Assembly (NCBI GenBank): GCA_947467345.1
Contig: CANIHD010000010.1
Coordinates: 42,996 to 106,995, forward strand
Direction: 5' to 3'
Length of the DNA stretch: 64,000 nt
From: Alphaproteobacteria bacterium
GTDB lineage: Bacteria > Pseudomonadota > Alphaproteobacteria > Micropepsales > Micropepsaceae
The translations under genes and the position numbers were made by a program. A model generated the notes under the pieces. That model was given only the letters and a program-made list of their open reading frames with translations. It had not been told where the DNA came from and ran no database searches. The first letter of the stretch is position 1. Each line of letters starts with the position of its first letter. Below, piece by piece: positions 16,238 to 25,905 of this stretch.

Positions 16238-19216
16238 TTAGAGTGTCAGCGCGTCGTCCAGGAACGCTTTCAGCTCGGCAAGGTGCTGGCTCATCTGTCC
16301 CGCTGCGGGCGAGGCCGATGCTTTGCGTCCGGTGTAGCGCAGCCGGCCTTTGTGGCCGAGCTGTTCCATCACGCTTTCGATGAATGGGGCGACAAAGCTG
16401 TAAGCGCCCTGGTTCTTCGATTCTTCCTGACACCAAATGATTTCGGCTTTCGGAAAGCGCGTCAGCTCGTCGGTCAGTGCCAGGCCCGGGAATGGATAAA
16501 TCTGTTCGAGGCGCAAAATCTGAATGTGATTTTCGCCGCGCGCTTCGCGCTCTTCGAAGAGATCGTAATAGACCTTGCCGGTGCACAGAACGACGCGTTT
16601 GATTTCTTCGTTCGGCACCAATTTCAGCGTAGTCGATTCCGGATTGTATTCGGCATCGTCCCAAAGCACGCGGTGGAACGACGAACCCAGTCCGAACTCC
16701 GACAATTTCGACACCGCGCGCTTGTGGCGCAACAGCGATTTTGGCGTCATCAGAATAAGCGGCTTGCGGAAGGTGCGGTGCAGCTGGCGGCGCAGAATGT
16801 GGAAATAATTCGCCGGCGTGGTGCAATTGCCGACCTGCATATTGTCGTCGCCGCAAAGCTGCAGGAAGCGCTCAAGACGCGCTGAGGAATGCTCCGGCCC
16901 TTGGCCTTCATAGCCATGCGGCAGAAGCAACGTCAGGCCCGACATGCGCAGCCATTTCATTTCGCCTGAAGCGATGAACTGATCGATTAGAACCTGCGCG
17001 CCATTGGCGAAATCGCCGAACTGCGCTTCCCAGAGAACCAATGCTTTGGGCTCCGCCAGGCTGTAGCCATATTCGAAACCGACCACCGCCTCTTCCGAGA
17101 GCAGCGAATCGACAACTTCGAATTCCGCCTGTTCCGCATCGACATGGCTGAGCGGGATGTAGCGTTCCTCGGTTTCCTGATCGACCAAAGCCGCGTGACG
17201 CTGCGAGAACGTGCCGCGCGACGAGTCCTGGCCGGAAAGGCGAACGGGATAGCCCTCGTCCAGCAGCGAGCCGAACGCCAAAGCTTCGCCGGTCGACCAG
17301 TCGATGCCGTTGCCGGTGTCGAACATCTGCTTCTTGGCGGCCAGCTGGCGCACGATGGTTTTGTGCGCGTTGAAGCCATCGGGCGTGTGCGAAAGCGCGT
17401 TGCCGATCTTCTTCAGGGTTTCCATGTCGACGGCTGTGGTGCCGCGGCGGTCGCCCTTCGGTGCTTTTTCGAATCCGGTCCAACGGCCGTCGAGCCAGTC
17501 CGCTTTATTGGGGCGGTGCGCTTTGGCGACGTCGAGCTCGTCTTCGAGCTTCTTGTTGAAGCCGGCGATCATCTGATCGACATCGCCTTGCGACAGCACG
17601 CCCTCGGCGATCAGCTGCTTGGCATAGATATCAAGCGTAGACGGATGTTCCTTGATGGCGCGGTACATCAAAGGCTGCGTGAATGACGGCTCGTCGGACT
17701 CGTTGTGGCCGAAGCGCCGATAGCAGAACATGTCGATGACGACGTCTTTGTGGAATTTCTGCCGATATTCGATGGCAATGCGGGCGCAATGCACCACCGC
17801 TTCCGGGTCGTCGCCGTTCACATGGAAAATCGGCGCTTGCACCATCAACGCCACATCCGACGGATAGGGCGAAGAGCGCGCATAAGCGGGCGAGGTGGTG
17901 AAGCCGATCTGATTGTTGATGATGAAATGAATGGTGCCGCCGGTGCGGAAGCCTTTGACGCCCGACATGGCAAAACATTCCGCCACCACGCCCTGGCCGG
18001 CAAAAGCCGCATCGCCGTGCAGAAGAAGCGGCAACACGCTGGCGCGCGTAACCTTGTCGCCCACTTGATATTGCTTGGCGCGGACCTTGCCGAGAACGAC
18101 CGGATTCACCGCTTCCAGATGCGAAGGGTTGGCGGTCAGCGACAAATGCACTTCGTTGCCGTCGAACGAACGGTCCGACGAAGCGCCGAGATGGTATTTG
18201 ACGTCGCCCGAGCCTTGCACGTCCGACGGCTTCGCCGAGCCGCCATGGAATTCGTGGAAGAGCTGGCGATACGGCTTGCTCATCACATTCGCGAGCACGT
18301 TCAAGCGTCCGCGATGCGGCATGCCGAGAACGATGTCGCGCACGCCGAGTTGGCCGCCGCGTTTGATGATCTGTTCCAGCGCCGGAATGGTGGATTCGCC
18401 GCCGTCCAAACCAAAGCGCTTGGTGCCGAGGAATTTGACACCGCAAAACTTTTCGAAGATTTCCGCTTCGATCAGCTTGTTCAGAATTGCTTTCTTGCCT
18501 TGCGGCGTGAAGCTGATGTCGTTGTCCGTGCTTTCAATCCGCCGTTGCAGCCAATCTTTCTGCTCCGGGTCGTTGATGTGCATGAACTCGTAGCCGACAT
18601 GGCCGCAATAGGTGTGCTGCAGACGTTCGACGATCTGACGCGGCGTCGCGCTTTCCAGGCCGATGACGCCGCCGAGATAGACCGGCGTATCCAGATCTTC
18701 GTCCTGGAATCCGTAACTTGCCGGTTGCAGCTGTACCTGCTTGGCGCGCTTCTCCAACCCAAGCGGATCGAGGTCGGCTTCCAGATGGCCGATGATCCGA
18801 TAGGCGCGGATAAGCTGAATGGCGCGGACCGAAGCCTGCGCGGCTTTCACCACGGCATCGGTCGAGGGCGCGTCTTTGGGAGCTTCGCCTTTGGCGGGTG
18901 CTTTCCCGTTGGCCTTAGCCGGCTCCGGACCCCATTCACCGGTCAGGGCGCTGATCAGGTCCCCTTGCGCGTGCTGAACCTTGCCCTTCGCCCAAGAGGG
19001 AGCGGCGCCGAGTTGCGGTTGCGACAGCTTGGGATCGCCCAAAGCTTCGAAAAACGCCCGCCAGGTTCCGTCTACGGAACCGGGGTCCTTCAAATATTGT
19101 CCGTAAAGCCCCTCGATGAAGCCGGCATTGGCCCCAAACAAAAATGAGGTGGCCTCGAGGACTTCGTTGGGGGAGCTACCGTTCGGGCGTGGCTGCGAGC
19201 CGGATTCTATCGTCAT
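16238..19216 (-). CDS. sucA: 2-oxoglutarate dehydrogenase E1 component
   Basis: E1 decarboxylates 2-oxoglutarate with thiamine diphosphate and passes the succinyl group to E2. From the ATG at 19216 the protein has 992 residues, normal for the family. It shows the N-terminal SFLFGANAGFIEGLYGQYLK, an Ala/Lys-rich linker, HRGRLNVLANVMSKPYRQLF, the thiamine site AGQGVVAECF and NNQIGFTTSP, HVNGDDPEAVVHCARIA, and the late segment HGYEGQGPEHSSARLERFLQ. An in-frame codon 78 bases upstream would add a Pro-rich stretch and is less likely. It is transcribed after sucCD and before sucB. Confidence 0.97.
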   Translation of the reverse strand: MTIESGSQPRPNGSSPNEVLEATSFLFGANAGFIEGLYGQYLKDPGSVDGTWRAFFEALGDPKLSQPQLGAAPSWAKGKVQHAQGDLISALTGEWGPEPAKANGKAPAKGEAPKDAPSTDAVVKAAQASVRAIQLIRAYRIIGHLEADLDPLGLEKRAKQVQLQPASYGFQDEDLDTPVYLGGVIGLESATPRQIVERLQHTYCGHVGYEFMHINDPEQKDWLQRRIESTDNDISFTPQGKKAILNKLIEAEIFEKFCGVKFLGTKRFGLDGGESTIPALEQIIKRGGQLGVRDIVLGMPHRGRLNVLANVMSKPYRQLFHEFHGGSAKPSDVQGSGDVKYHLGASSDRSFDGNEVHLSLTANPSHLEAVNPVVLGKVRAKQYQVGDKVTRASVLPLLLHGDAAFAGQGVVAECFAMSGVKGFRTGGTIHFIINNQIGFTTSPAYARSSPYPSDVALMVQAPIFHVNGDDPEAVVHCARIAIEYRQKFHKDVVIDMFCYRRFGHNESDEPSFTQPLMYRAIKEHPSTLDIYAKQLIAEGVLSQGDVDQMIAGFNKKLEDELDVAKAHRPNKADWLDGRWTGFEKAPKGDRRGTTAVDMETLKKIGNALSHTPDGFNAHKTIVRQLAAKKQMFDTGNGIDWSTGEALAFGSLLDEGYPVRLSGQDSSRGTFSQRHAALVDQETEERYIPLSHVDAEQAEFEVVDSLLSEEAVVGFEYGYSLAEPKALVLWEAQFGDFANGAQVLIDQFIASGEMKWLRMSGLTLLLPHGYEGQGPEHSSARLERFLQLCGDDNMQVGNCTTPANYFHILRRQLHRTFRKPLILMTPKSLLRHKRAVSKLSEFGLGSSFHRVLWDDAEYNPESTTLKLVPNEEIKRVVLCTGKVYYDLFEEREARGENHIQILRLEQIYPFPGLALTDELTRFPKAEIIWCQEESKNQGAYSFVAPFIESVMEQLGHKGRLRYTGRKASASPAAGQMSQHLAELKAFLDDALTL

Positions 19217-19341
19217 TTCATCTACTTGATGGACGCCTTGGGGAAACCCCGGCGGCGCGTCCAATCCTTCCGGGGAAGGGCGCCGGGGCGTCACACCTGT
19301 TTAGCGCAAGTCGGTTAAGATTGCATCATGAAGGACTTAGA

Positions 19342-20220
19342 TCAGCGCCCTTGTAAGAGATCGGCCAAAGTGGTGCCCAAAGCGGCCGGATTCGGCGACA
19401 CCCGGATCCCAGCCGAGCGCATCGCCTCGATCTTGGACTCCGCGCCGCCTTTGCCGCCCGAAATGATGGCGCCGGCATGGCCCATGCGGCGGCCCGGCGG
19501 GGCCGTGACACCGGCGATGAAGCCGACCATCGGTTTCTTGATCTTGGAGCTGCGCAGGAACTCCGCCGCATCTTCTTCGGCGCTGCCGCCGATTTCGCCG
19601 ATCATGATGATGGCCTTGGTTTCGTCGTCGGCCAGGAACATCTCCAGCACGTCGATGAACTCGGTGCCCTTCACCGGATCGCCGCCGATACCCACGCACG
19701 AGGTCTGACCGAGGCCGACCGCTGTCGTTTGTCCGACGGCTTCATATGTAAGTGTGCCCGAGCGCGAGACAATGCCGACAATGCCGCGTTGATGGATGTG
19801 TCCCGGCATGATGCCGATCTTGCATTCGCCCGGCGTGATGACGCCCGGACAATTGGGTCCGATCAGGCGCGTCTTCGATCCCGAGAGCGCGCGCTTCACG
19901 CGCACCATGTCGAGCACCGGAATGCCTTCGGTGATGCAGATCACCAGCGGAATTTCCGCGTCGATCGCTTCCAGAATGGCGTCGGCCGCAAAAGGCGGCG
20001 GCACATAGATGCCGCTGGCATCGCAGCCGGTTTTTTCTTTGGCTTCGCGCACGGTGTCGAACACTGGCACGCCGACGGCGGTCTGTCCGCCTTTGCCCGG
20101 CGTGGTGCCGCCGACGACATTGGTGCCGTAAGCAATCGCCTGTTGCGTGTGGAACGTGCCCTGCGCACCGGTGATGCCCTGGGTGATGACGCGTGTGTTC
20201 TTGTTGACGAGGACCGACAT
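19342..20220 (-). CDS. sucD: Succinyl-CoA synthetase alpha subunit
   Basis: SucD binds CoA and carries the phosphohistidine intermediate of succinyl-CoA synthetase. The 292-residue protein has [20 protein letters not shown] near 14-33, [10 protein letters not shown] near 38-47, [20 protein letters not shown] near 122-141, and [20 protein letters not shown] near 245-264, which contains the active-site histidine. It starts 5 bases after sucC. The 125-base gap to sucA has no sign of a terminator, fitting a sucCDAB-lpdA operon. Confidence 0.97.
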   Translation of the reverse strand: MSVLVNKNTRVITQGITGAQGTFHTQQAIAYGTNVVGGTTPGKGGQTAVGVPVFDTVREAKEKTGCDASGIYVPPPFAADAILEAIDAEIPLVICITEGIPVLDMVRVKRALSGSKTRLIGPNCPGVITPGECKIGIMPGHIHQRGIVGIVSRSGTLTYEAVGQTTAVGLGQTSCVGIGGDPVKGTEFIDVLEMFLADDETKAIIMIGEIGGSAEEDAAEFLRSSKIKKPMVGFIAGVTAPPGRRMGHAGAIISGGKGGAESKIEAMRSAGIRVSPNPAALGTTLADLLQGR

Positions 20221-20225
20221 GGTTT

Positions 20226-21392
20226 TCAGTTACCCTTCACCAGACGCACGATCTTTTCGGCGCCGTCCGCAAGATCATTTCCGGTCACCACCGGCAGGCC
20301 CGAATTGGCCAGAATATCCTTGCCCTGCTGCACATTCGTGCCTTCCAGGCGCACCACAACCGGCACCGACAATTTCACGTCGCGCGCGGCGGCCACGATG
20401 CCTTCGGCAATAATATCGCAGCGCATGATGCCGCCGAAAATATTGACCAGAACGCCCTTCACGGCAGGATCGGAGAGAATGATTTTCAGCGCCGCCGTAA
20501 CTTTTTCGCGCGACGCGCCGCCGCCGACATCGAGGAAGTTTGCCGGCGCAGCGCCGTAATGCTGAATGATGTCCATCGTCGCCATGGCAAGGCCGGCGCC
20601 GTTCACCATGCAGCCGATCGAACCGTCGAGCTTGATGTAGCTGAGGTCGAATTTCGCGGCTTCGCGCTCCATCGGATCCTCTTCTTCGGGATCGCGAAGT
20701 TCTTGCAAATCTTTGTGGCGGTAGAGCGCGTTGTCGTCGAAATTGATTTTCGCATCGAGGCAAATGACCTGGCCGGATTTGGTCACCACCAGCGGATTGA
20801 TTTCCAGAAGGCTCATGTCCTTCGCGACGAAGGCGGAATAGAGGCTGTTGATGACGGCGCCGAGCTGCTTCGCCTGTTCGCCTGCCAAATTCAGGCTGGC
20901 AGCGATGGTGCGACCGACATAGCCCGAATATCCGACAACCGGATCGATCTGGAAGGTGAGGATTTTTTCCGGGCTCACTTTGGCGACGTGTTCGATGTCC
21001 ATGCCGCCTTCGGTCGAGGCGATGAACGCGACGCGCGATGTCGCGCGATCGACCAGGGCGGAGAGATACAGCTCGCTGCCGATGTCGGAGCCCTCTTCTA
21101 TATAGAGGCGGCGAACGATGCGGCCGGCAGGTCCGGTTTGATGCGTGACCAGGGTCATGCCCAGCATGCGTTCGGCTTCGCGTTTCACGTCGTCCAGCGA
21201 GCGCACGACTTTGACGCCGCCGCCTTTGCCGCGTCCGCCAGCGTGAATCTGGGCTTTCACCACCCAAATCGGGCCGCCCAATTCCTTGGCCGCGGCAACC
21301 GCTTCATCGACCGTGAATGCGACCTTGCCGCGCGGAACGGGGGTGCCGAAAGCGCGCAGGACGTCTTTCGCCTGATATTCGTGGATGTTCAT
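20226..21392 (-). CDS. sucC: Succinyl-CoA synthetase beta subunit
   Basis: SucC is the ATP-grasp subunit that supplies the nucleotide and succinate sites. The 388-residue length is standard. The N-terminal [16 protein letters not shown], the glycine-rich [18 protein letters not shown] (about 46-63), [20 protein letters not shown] near 196-215, [17 protein letters not shown] near 262-278 and [17 protein letters not shown] near 285-301 are the family blocks. It is the first gene of the operon here; mdh, often found upstream in alphaproteobacteria, is absent. A promoter-like pair of boxes lies just upstream. Confidence 0.97.
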   Translation of the reverse strand: MNIHEYQAKDVLRAFGTPVPRGKVAFTVDEAVAAAKELGGPIWVVKAQIHAGGRGKGGGVKVVRSLDDVKREAERMLGMTLVTHQTGPAGRIVRRLYIEEGSDIGSELYLSALVDRATSRVAFIASTEGGMDIEHVAKVSPEKILTFQIDPVVGYSGYVGRTIAASLNLAGEQAKQLGAVINSLYSAFVAKDMSLLEINPLVVTKSGQVICLDAKINFDDNALYRHKDLQELRDPEEEDPMEREAAKFDLSYIKLDGSIGCMVNGAGLAMATMDIIQHYGAAPANFLDVGGGASREKVTAALKIILSDPAVKGVLVNIFGGIMRCDIIAEGIVAAARDVKLSVPVVVRLEGTNVQQGKDILANSGLPVVTGNDLADGAEKIVRLVKGN

Positions 21393-21448
21393 GGAGGGAC
21401 CTTGGGGCGGGCGGATAGCGGCCGGTGATCCGGTCGCGAACGGGGCGT

Positions 21449-21476
21449 GTTATATCAGCCGGAATTGCTCCGGCAA
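21449..21476 (-). promoter_or_regulatory. Predicted sigma-70 type promoter of the sucCDAB-lpdA operon
   Basis: On the minus strand TTGCCG (21476-21471) and TATAAC (21454-21449) are 16 bases apart and lie about 60 bases before the sucC start. Both boxes are close to the housekeeping consensus, and this is the only gap ahead of the operon. Confidence 0.5.
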
Positions 21477-21513
21477 GGGTTGGCCGGCCTAAACACCCTA
21501 AATGGCCCGCGAT

Positions 21514-23043
21514 TTAGGGGTTTCGCCGGCGCAGGCGCTCTTCGGGCGAATCGTCGTCCGATTCATAAGAATCAGACTGGTCATCGTCCCCCAAATCGGC
21601 GCCGGGATCGTCCGGCGGCGGGGGCAGGATGGTATTTTCCATTTGCCGGATGGCGGTCGGGGTGTGGGCAGGGGCCGTTGTCACGGTCGGGCGCGGCAAA
21701 GCGGGGGCCGGGTTGGCCTGCACCGCCGGCATTCCCGCTGGGGCCGCTACCATCTGGCTATGCGGACTGGTCCAGGACAGGGAATCGAACGCACCGCAAT
21801 TGTTGCAGATGGCGGTCCAGTCCTGGGCGACGAAGCCGCAGCGGGCGCAGCGCCATTGGGCGTCACGCGGCGCCCGGGCCGCGCGGGTGAGCCAACCTTG
21901 CGCGGCGGTCAGGTCCCGCCGTTCCTGTTGCGCGATCTCCGCCATCAAAACGCAGGCGCGCGCGGTGGGATAGGTTTGGAGTATCGGCTCCAAAGCCGCC
22001 CGCGCCTCGTACCAAAGCCCCAAAGCCATCGCTTGCTCGGCCACCAGAAGCCGCGTTTCGACATGGTCGGGGTTGAGCTTGGCGAGATTTTCCATGCGCC
22101 GGGCACGCGTGTTGGGATCGTCGGTCGGATGCACTCCGGCATAGGCAATGGCGAGATCACGATGCGGCGCCAAGGCCCAGGTTGCCTCGACCGTATCCTG
22201 TGCCTTCCAGGTGCGTCCGGCTTGCGTCAGCTTGCGCGCCGCCAGCACGGCGGCCGGCACGAGACCCGGCGCCAGCGTCACCGCTTCGAGGGCGCGGGTC
22301 AGCGCAGCGTCAGAATCGCCGCGCTTCTCGGCGTCGAGGGCGGCGGCGGTCAGAACCACGGCGCGGCGCCTGCGTGCCGCATCAATGGTGACGAGCCGGG
22401 CGCGCATCTGTTTTTTCAGAATGTTCTGCGCTTCGTCCCATTCGTGGCGGCTGCAATGAAGTTCGAATTGCGCTTTCGCCGCCCAGGCCGTGCGCGGCCG
22501 CATTTCCAACGCACGCGCAGCGTGGGCAAGCGCTTCGACCTCGTCGCCTTTACGCATGGCCTGATCGTAAAGTCCCTTTAACCCGAGCAATGTGGTTTCC
22601 GGAAACGCCAGCATGGTGCGATAGGTGCCGCTTTGCTTTTCCTCATTGCCGCTAAGCTCCGCGGCTTGCGCGGTCAGCAGGAGGCCGAGCGGCGCATCGC
22701 CAAGAAGCTGTTCGCCGCGCCGCGCGAAACGGCGTGCCTCCTGTGCATCGCCAGCGGCGGCAGCGACGAGTCCACGTGAAAGCGCTTGGAAGCCGCGGCG
22801 CGCGCGACGTCCGCGAACCCACGCGCTGACGCGGCGCGGCGTTGCGATCAACGCAATAATGAGGCGCACGCCGAGAAGCGTCAGAAGCGCCGCGACCGAC
22901 AGCAAAAAGATCGCGACCGGCACATTGGCGCTGACCTCATGCGTGCCCATGGTGAATTCGAGGCCGCCTTCGACATCGACCAATTGGGCGATTCCGGTGC
23001 CGACAAGCGCAGCTGCGATCAGGATCAGCAGCAGTCGGATCAT
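21514..23043 (-). CDS. hemY: HemY-like TPR membrane protein with C-terminal zinc ribbon
   Basis: This HemY belongs to the TPR membrane-protein family found behind hemCD, not to protoporphyrinogen oxidase. The 509-residue protein starts with two membrane segments (LLLILIAAALVGTGIAQLVD and VPVAIFLLSVAALLTLLGVR), has a helical repeat body, and near residues 400-430 a four-cysteine site CARCG...CNNCG in WRCARCGFVAQDW and CNNCGAFDSLSW, like the rubredoxin-type metal site of LapB. A Pro/Asp-rich tail follows. Its start overlaps the stop of the hemX-like gene by four bases. The exact job is unsettled even in model bacteria. Confidence 0.85.
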   Translation of the reverse strand: MIRLLLILIAAALVGTGIAQLVDVEGGLEFTMGTHEVSANVPVAIFLLSVAALLTLLGVRLIIALIATPRRVSAWVRGRRARRGFQALSRGLVAAAAGDAQEARRFARRGEQLLGDAPLGLLLTAQAAELSGNEEKQSGTYRTMLAFPETTLLGLKGLYDQAMRKGDEVEALAHAARALEMRPRTAWAAKAQFELHCSRHEWDEAQNILKKQMRARLVTIDAARRRRAVVLTAAALDAEKRGDSDAALTRALEAVTLAPGLVPAAVLAARKLTQAGRTWKAQDTVEATWALAPHRDLAIAYAGVHPTDDPNTRARRMENLAKLNPDHVETRLLVAEQAMALGLWYEARAALEPILQTYPTARACVLMAEIAQQERRDLTAAQGWLTRAARAPRDAQWRCARCGFVAQDWTAICNNCGAFDSLSWTSPHSQMVAAPAGMPAVQANPAPALPRPTVTTAPAHTPTAIRQMENTILPPPPDDPGADLGDDDQSDSYESDDDSPEERLRRRNP

Positions 23044-24110
23044 GGGGCAGGCGCCGACGTTGCGGGCGCGGGTTCTGCCGGGATCGGCACCGGCGCGGCG
23101 AGGGCCTGCAACATGCGCCCATCCATATCCGCGATAGCACGGTCGACGGCGATACGCGCTTCGGCATCCAAGAGCCACGGCATCATCGTGATGCGCGCCG
23201 GTCCCGCGAGGCCGCGAAGCTCCGTCGCTGCGGCCGGTAAATTATTGCGGTCGAGCGCGACTTGCGCACGCGCCAATCGCGCTTCGGTGGTCTCGCCCGG
23301 AATATCGCCGACGCGCCGCCAGCCGATCAGCCGCACCATGCCGTTGGCGAGGCGGTCCCAGAAACTATTCGCGAGGGCCGCGCGTTCCGCGTTGATGGCA
23401 CCGCGCGCCACATTGGGAAATACATTTGCCAGATCGGTTTTGGCCGCAACGCTGCGCGGCGCTAAGGGGCGCAAGATAGCAATGGAAGGATCGTCCGGCG
23501 CGATGCTGGCGAGAACATCGAACTCACGCCCGAAAGGCTGCGCTGCTTCCGCCGCGCGTGAGAGGCGCGCCATCGCCAGAAGCGCGGCCGCGTGCTTCAC
23601 GCTTTCCAATTGTTTTACGCGCGCGTCCAGCGCGGCTTGCTCGTCGCGCGAGGCGAAATTCTGCAATTGCTGCGGCAGGTCGGGCGGCGTTGCCGCTTCG
23701 ATGCTGTTGAGACGCGCGGCCATCGCCGCCACGGCCTGCGTGTTCGCAGTGCCGCTCTGTTCGAGAACGCCGACGCGTTGTTCCAGTGTCAGGCCGGTAT
23801 CGGCATTGGCGATGCCGGGCGTGTTGCGCTCGACAGTGGCGAGACGTGCTTCGGCGCCTTGCGCATCTCGCCGTGCCGTATCGAGCTCAGCGCCTACTTG
23901 CGCCAGTTTCACTTCAAGGGCCGCGATACGGTCGCGGTCGCTGGTGTCATTGAGCCTCGGCCAGGCCGTCGCGAGGGCGCCGATAATGAAGGCCGCAAGC
24001 GCCACCAGAATGAGAACAGGCCGCCACGACCGCGCGCGGGGCGGTGTGCTTGGCGTCGGTGATGGTGCCGAAGAATTTTCGCCGTCAGCGGCCAAGCCTT
24101 GTCCTCCCAT
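23040..24110 (-). CDS. HemX/mitofilin-like inner-membrane protein (COG4223 type)
   Basis: The 356-residue protein has a short Pro/Ser-rich cytoplasmic start, one membrane helix near residues 31-50 (PVLILVALAAFIIGALATAW), a coiled-coil region around RIAALEVKLAQVGAELDTAR and further heptads, then a helical domain with GDIPGETTEARLARAQVALD near the end. This matches the alphaproteobacterial COG4223 family, which lies between hemD and hemY and is related to mitochondrial mitofilin/MIC60. No enzymatic motif is visible. It overlaps hemY by four bases and follows hemD by about 60 bases. Confidence 0.82.
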   Translation of the reverse strand: MGGQGLAADGENSSAPSPTPSTPPRARSWRPVLILVALAAFIIGALATAWPRLNDTSDRDRIAALEVKLAQVGAELDTARRDAQGAEARLATVERNTPGIANADTGLTLEQRVGVLEQSGTANTQAVAAMAARLNSIEAATPPDLPQQLQNFASRDEQAALDARVKQLESVKHAAALLAMARLSRAAEAAQPFGREFDVLASIAPDDPSIAILRPLAPRSVAAKTDLANVFPNVARGAINAERAALANSFWDRLANGMVRLIGWRRVGDIPGETTEARLARAQVALDRNNLPAAATELRGLAGPARITMMPWLLDAEARIAVDRAIADMDGRMLQALAAPVPIPAEPAPATSAPAP

Positions 24111-24173
24111 TCGGCGTCACGCGGGACTCCGCACACACCGAAGAATCAATAATGCTTACCCCCGGAGCCTTTC

Positions 24174-24875
24174 TCACGAAAGGAGCGCGAGCATTCCGTC
24201 CTGATTGGGATGCGCGGCCACAGCGATTTTGCGAAAATCGATGCCTTCCAGCGCGGAGGCGGTTGCAGCGCTGATGCAGAACGCATTTAGGCGCCGGCAA
24301 TGTGCGGCAAGCCCGGCTGCTTCAATCAGCGTTTTGAAGATCGCTGCGCTGCGCGGCGAGAACAAAACCACGCCGTCCAATGTGTCGGTGCGCAGAGCTT
24401 GTGCCACCGTTGCGGGAAGAATGTCGGGCGCTACCATCTCGTAAAGAATTTCGCTGCGTACGGTGAACCCCCTTGCTTCCAATTCCTCGCGCAATTTTCC
24501 GGCCGTTTCGGCGCCGGCGGCATGAAAGAGCGTGCCGGACGCCGGGCTCACGCGCGCAGCGACGAAATCGATAAGCGCCGCCGCATCGCCGTCGGCGTTG
24601 TGAACGGGTCCAAAGCCGGCGTTGCGCGCGGTTTCCGTCGTCTGCATGCCGACCGCGAAAACCGGTATGTCGCGCTGGGTCGTGCGCTGTGCCAGCGCAC
24701 GCACGCCGTTGGTGCTGGTGGCCAATACAGCCTGCACGCCATCTAGAGTCAGATTTTCGCCCGTGCGGAGTCGCATTTCCATCAACGGCGCCAGCACGGG
24801 ATCGTGGCCACGCGCACGGAGAAGGCCTGCGAAATTCGCGGCATCCTCCTCCGGTCGCGTGACGAGGAGGCGCAT
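24174..24875 (-). CDS. hemD: Uroporphyrinogen-III synthase
   Basis: HemD inverts ring D of hydroxymethylbilane and closes it to uroporphyrinogen III. The 233-residue protein starts MRLLVTRPEEDAANFAGLLR and contains AVLATSTNGVRALAQR near 55-70, FAVGMQTTETARNAGF, and DGVVLFSPRSAAIFKTLIEA near 158-177. The ATG at 24875 shares one base with the hemC stop (TAATG). The larger frame that reaches 25130 lies inside hemC and is not part of this gene. Sequence conservation in the family is low, so the assignment also rests on its place after hemC. Confidence 0.92.
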   Translation of the reverse strand: MRLLVTRPEEDAANFAGLLRARGHDPVLAPLMEMRLRTGENLTLDGVQAVLATSTNGVRALAQRTTQRDIPVFAVGMQTTETARNAGFGPVHNADGDAAALIDFVAARVSPASGTLFHAAGAETAGKLREELEARGFTVRSEILYEMVAPDILPATVAQALRTDTLDGVVLFSPRSAAIFKTLIEAAGLAAHCRRLNAFCISAATASALEGIDFRKIAVAAHPNQDGMLALLS

Positions 24876-25834
24876 TAGAAATGTGGCATGTCGGCGCCGG
24901 CCATGGATTTTATGTCGCTGGCGGCTGAGGCGCCCATCAGAGCGGCGGCTCTGCGTGCCATGATCGGATCCGCGAGCACATCGGTCGCGCGCGACGACGT
25001 CCAGGAATCCCGGCCGTCGCGGCGGAGCACCTCGCCGCGAAATTCCAGACGATTGCCGGCAAGCCGCGCCAGACCGGCGATTGGCGTGCGGCACGATCCA
25101 TTCAGCGCCGCCAAAAAGGCGCGCTCGCAAATAACCGCCAGATGCGAGGCAGGATGATCGATGCCCGAAACCAAACCCTGCACGCGCGTGTCGCCTGCCC
25201 GTGCCTCCAGCCCGATGGCGCCCTGGCAGAGCGCGGGAAGCCAGGTTTCGTCATCGAGGATTTCGGCACCATCGAGATGAATGCCCAGCCGGTTCAGCCC
25301 GGCCAGTGCCAGAAACGTCGCGTCCGCTTCGCCGCCGCGGATTTTGGCGAGGCGCGTTTCCACATTGCCGCGCAGGCCGCAAAAGGCGAGGTCCGGCCGC
25401 GCGCGCAACGCTTGCGCCTGGCGTCGCACAGAACTCGTGCCTATCCGCGCGCCGATCGGAAGGTCGTCAAAGCGCTCCCTCTCGCGGGCAATAAAGACGT
25501 CGCGGGGGTCTTCGCGCTCCAGCACTGCGATGAGGTCCAACCCCGAGGGCTGGACCGCCGGAAGATCTTTGCTGGAATGCACGGCAAGATCGGCAATGCC
25601 TTCGATCAACGCCTCTTCGATTTCCTTGACAAAAAGGCCCTTGCCGCCGGCCTCTGCCAGAGGGCGGTCCTGAATGCGGTCGCCCGTGGTCTTGAAGGTG
25701 AGGATCGGGCAGAGCGCCTCAATCTCATCGCCTTTCCAGCTGTGATGCGCCGCCAGTTTGGCGCGCGTCAGACGCGCTTGCGCCAGCGCCAAAGGCGAGC
25801 CGCGGCTGGCAATACGGAGCAGAGGCGTTGTCAT
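24875..25834 (-). CDS. hemC: Hydroxymethylbilane synthase (porphobilinogen deaminase)
   Basis: HemC joins four porphobilinogen units into hydroxymethylbilane. The 319-residue protein has RIASRGSPLALAQARLTRAK near 7-26, LAVHSSKDLPAVQPSGLDL near 83-101, IGTSSVRRQAQALRARPDLA near 132-151 and LNGSCRTPIAGLARL near 243-257, whose cysteine holds the dipyrromethane cofactor. It is the first gene of the hemC-hemD-hemX-like-hemY cluster and faces away from tsaD across a 71-base gap, the usual alphaproteobacterial arrangement. Confidence 0.97.
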   Translation of the reverse strand: MTTPLLRIASRGSPLALAQARLTRAKLAAHHSWKGDEIEALCPILTFKTTGDRIQDRPLAEAGGKGLFVKEIEEALIEGIADLAVHSSKDLPAVQPSGLDLIAVLEREDPRDVFIARERERFDDLPIGARIGTSSVRRQAQALRARPDLAFCGLRGNVETRLAKIRGGEADATFLALAGLNRLGIHLDGAEILDDETWLPALCQGAIGLEARAGDTRVQGLVSGIDHPASHLAVICERAFLAALNGSCRTPIAGLARLAGNRLEFRGEVLRRDGRDSWTSSRATDVLADPIMARRAAALMGASAASDIKSMAGADMPHF

Positions 25835-25905
25835 CGGCGAAGAGGCGCTCGTGAGGAAAGGGGCACGCGTAGACTGCGCGAGCCCTTTAGCATAGATCGA
25901 AACCC

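Noticed and set aside
17705..19147. 480-codon plus-strand open frame
   Set aside because: It is antisense to sucA, His/Arg-rich without any domain, and sucA is clearly the real gene.
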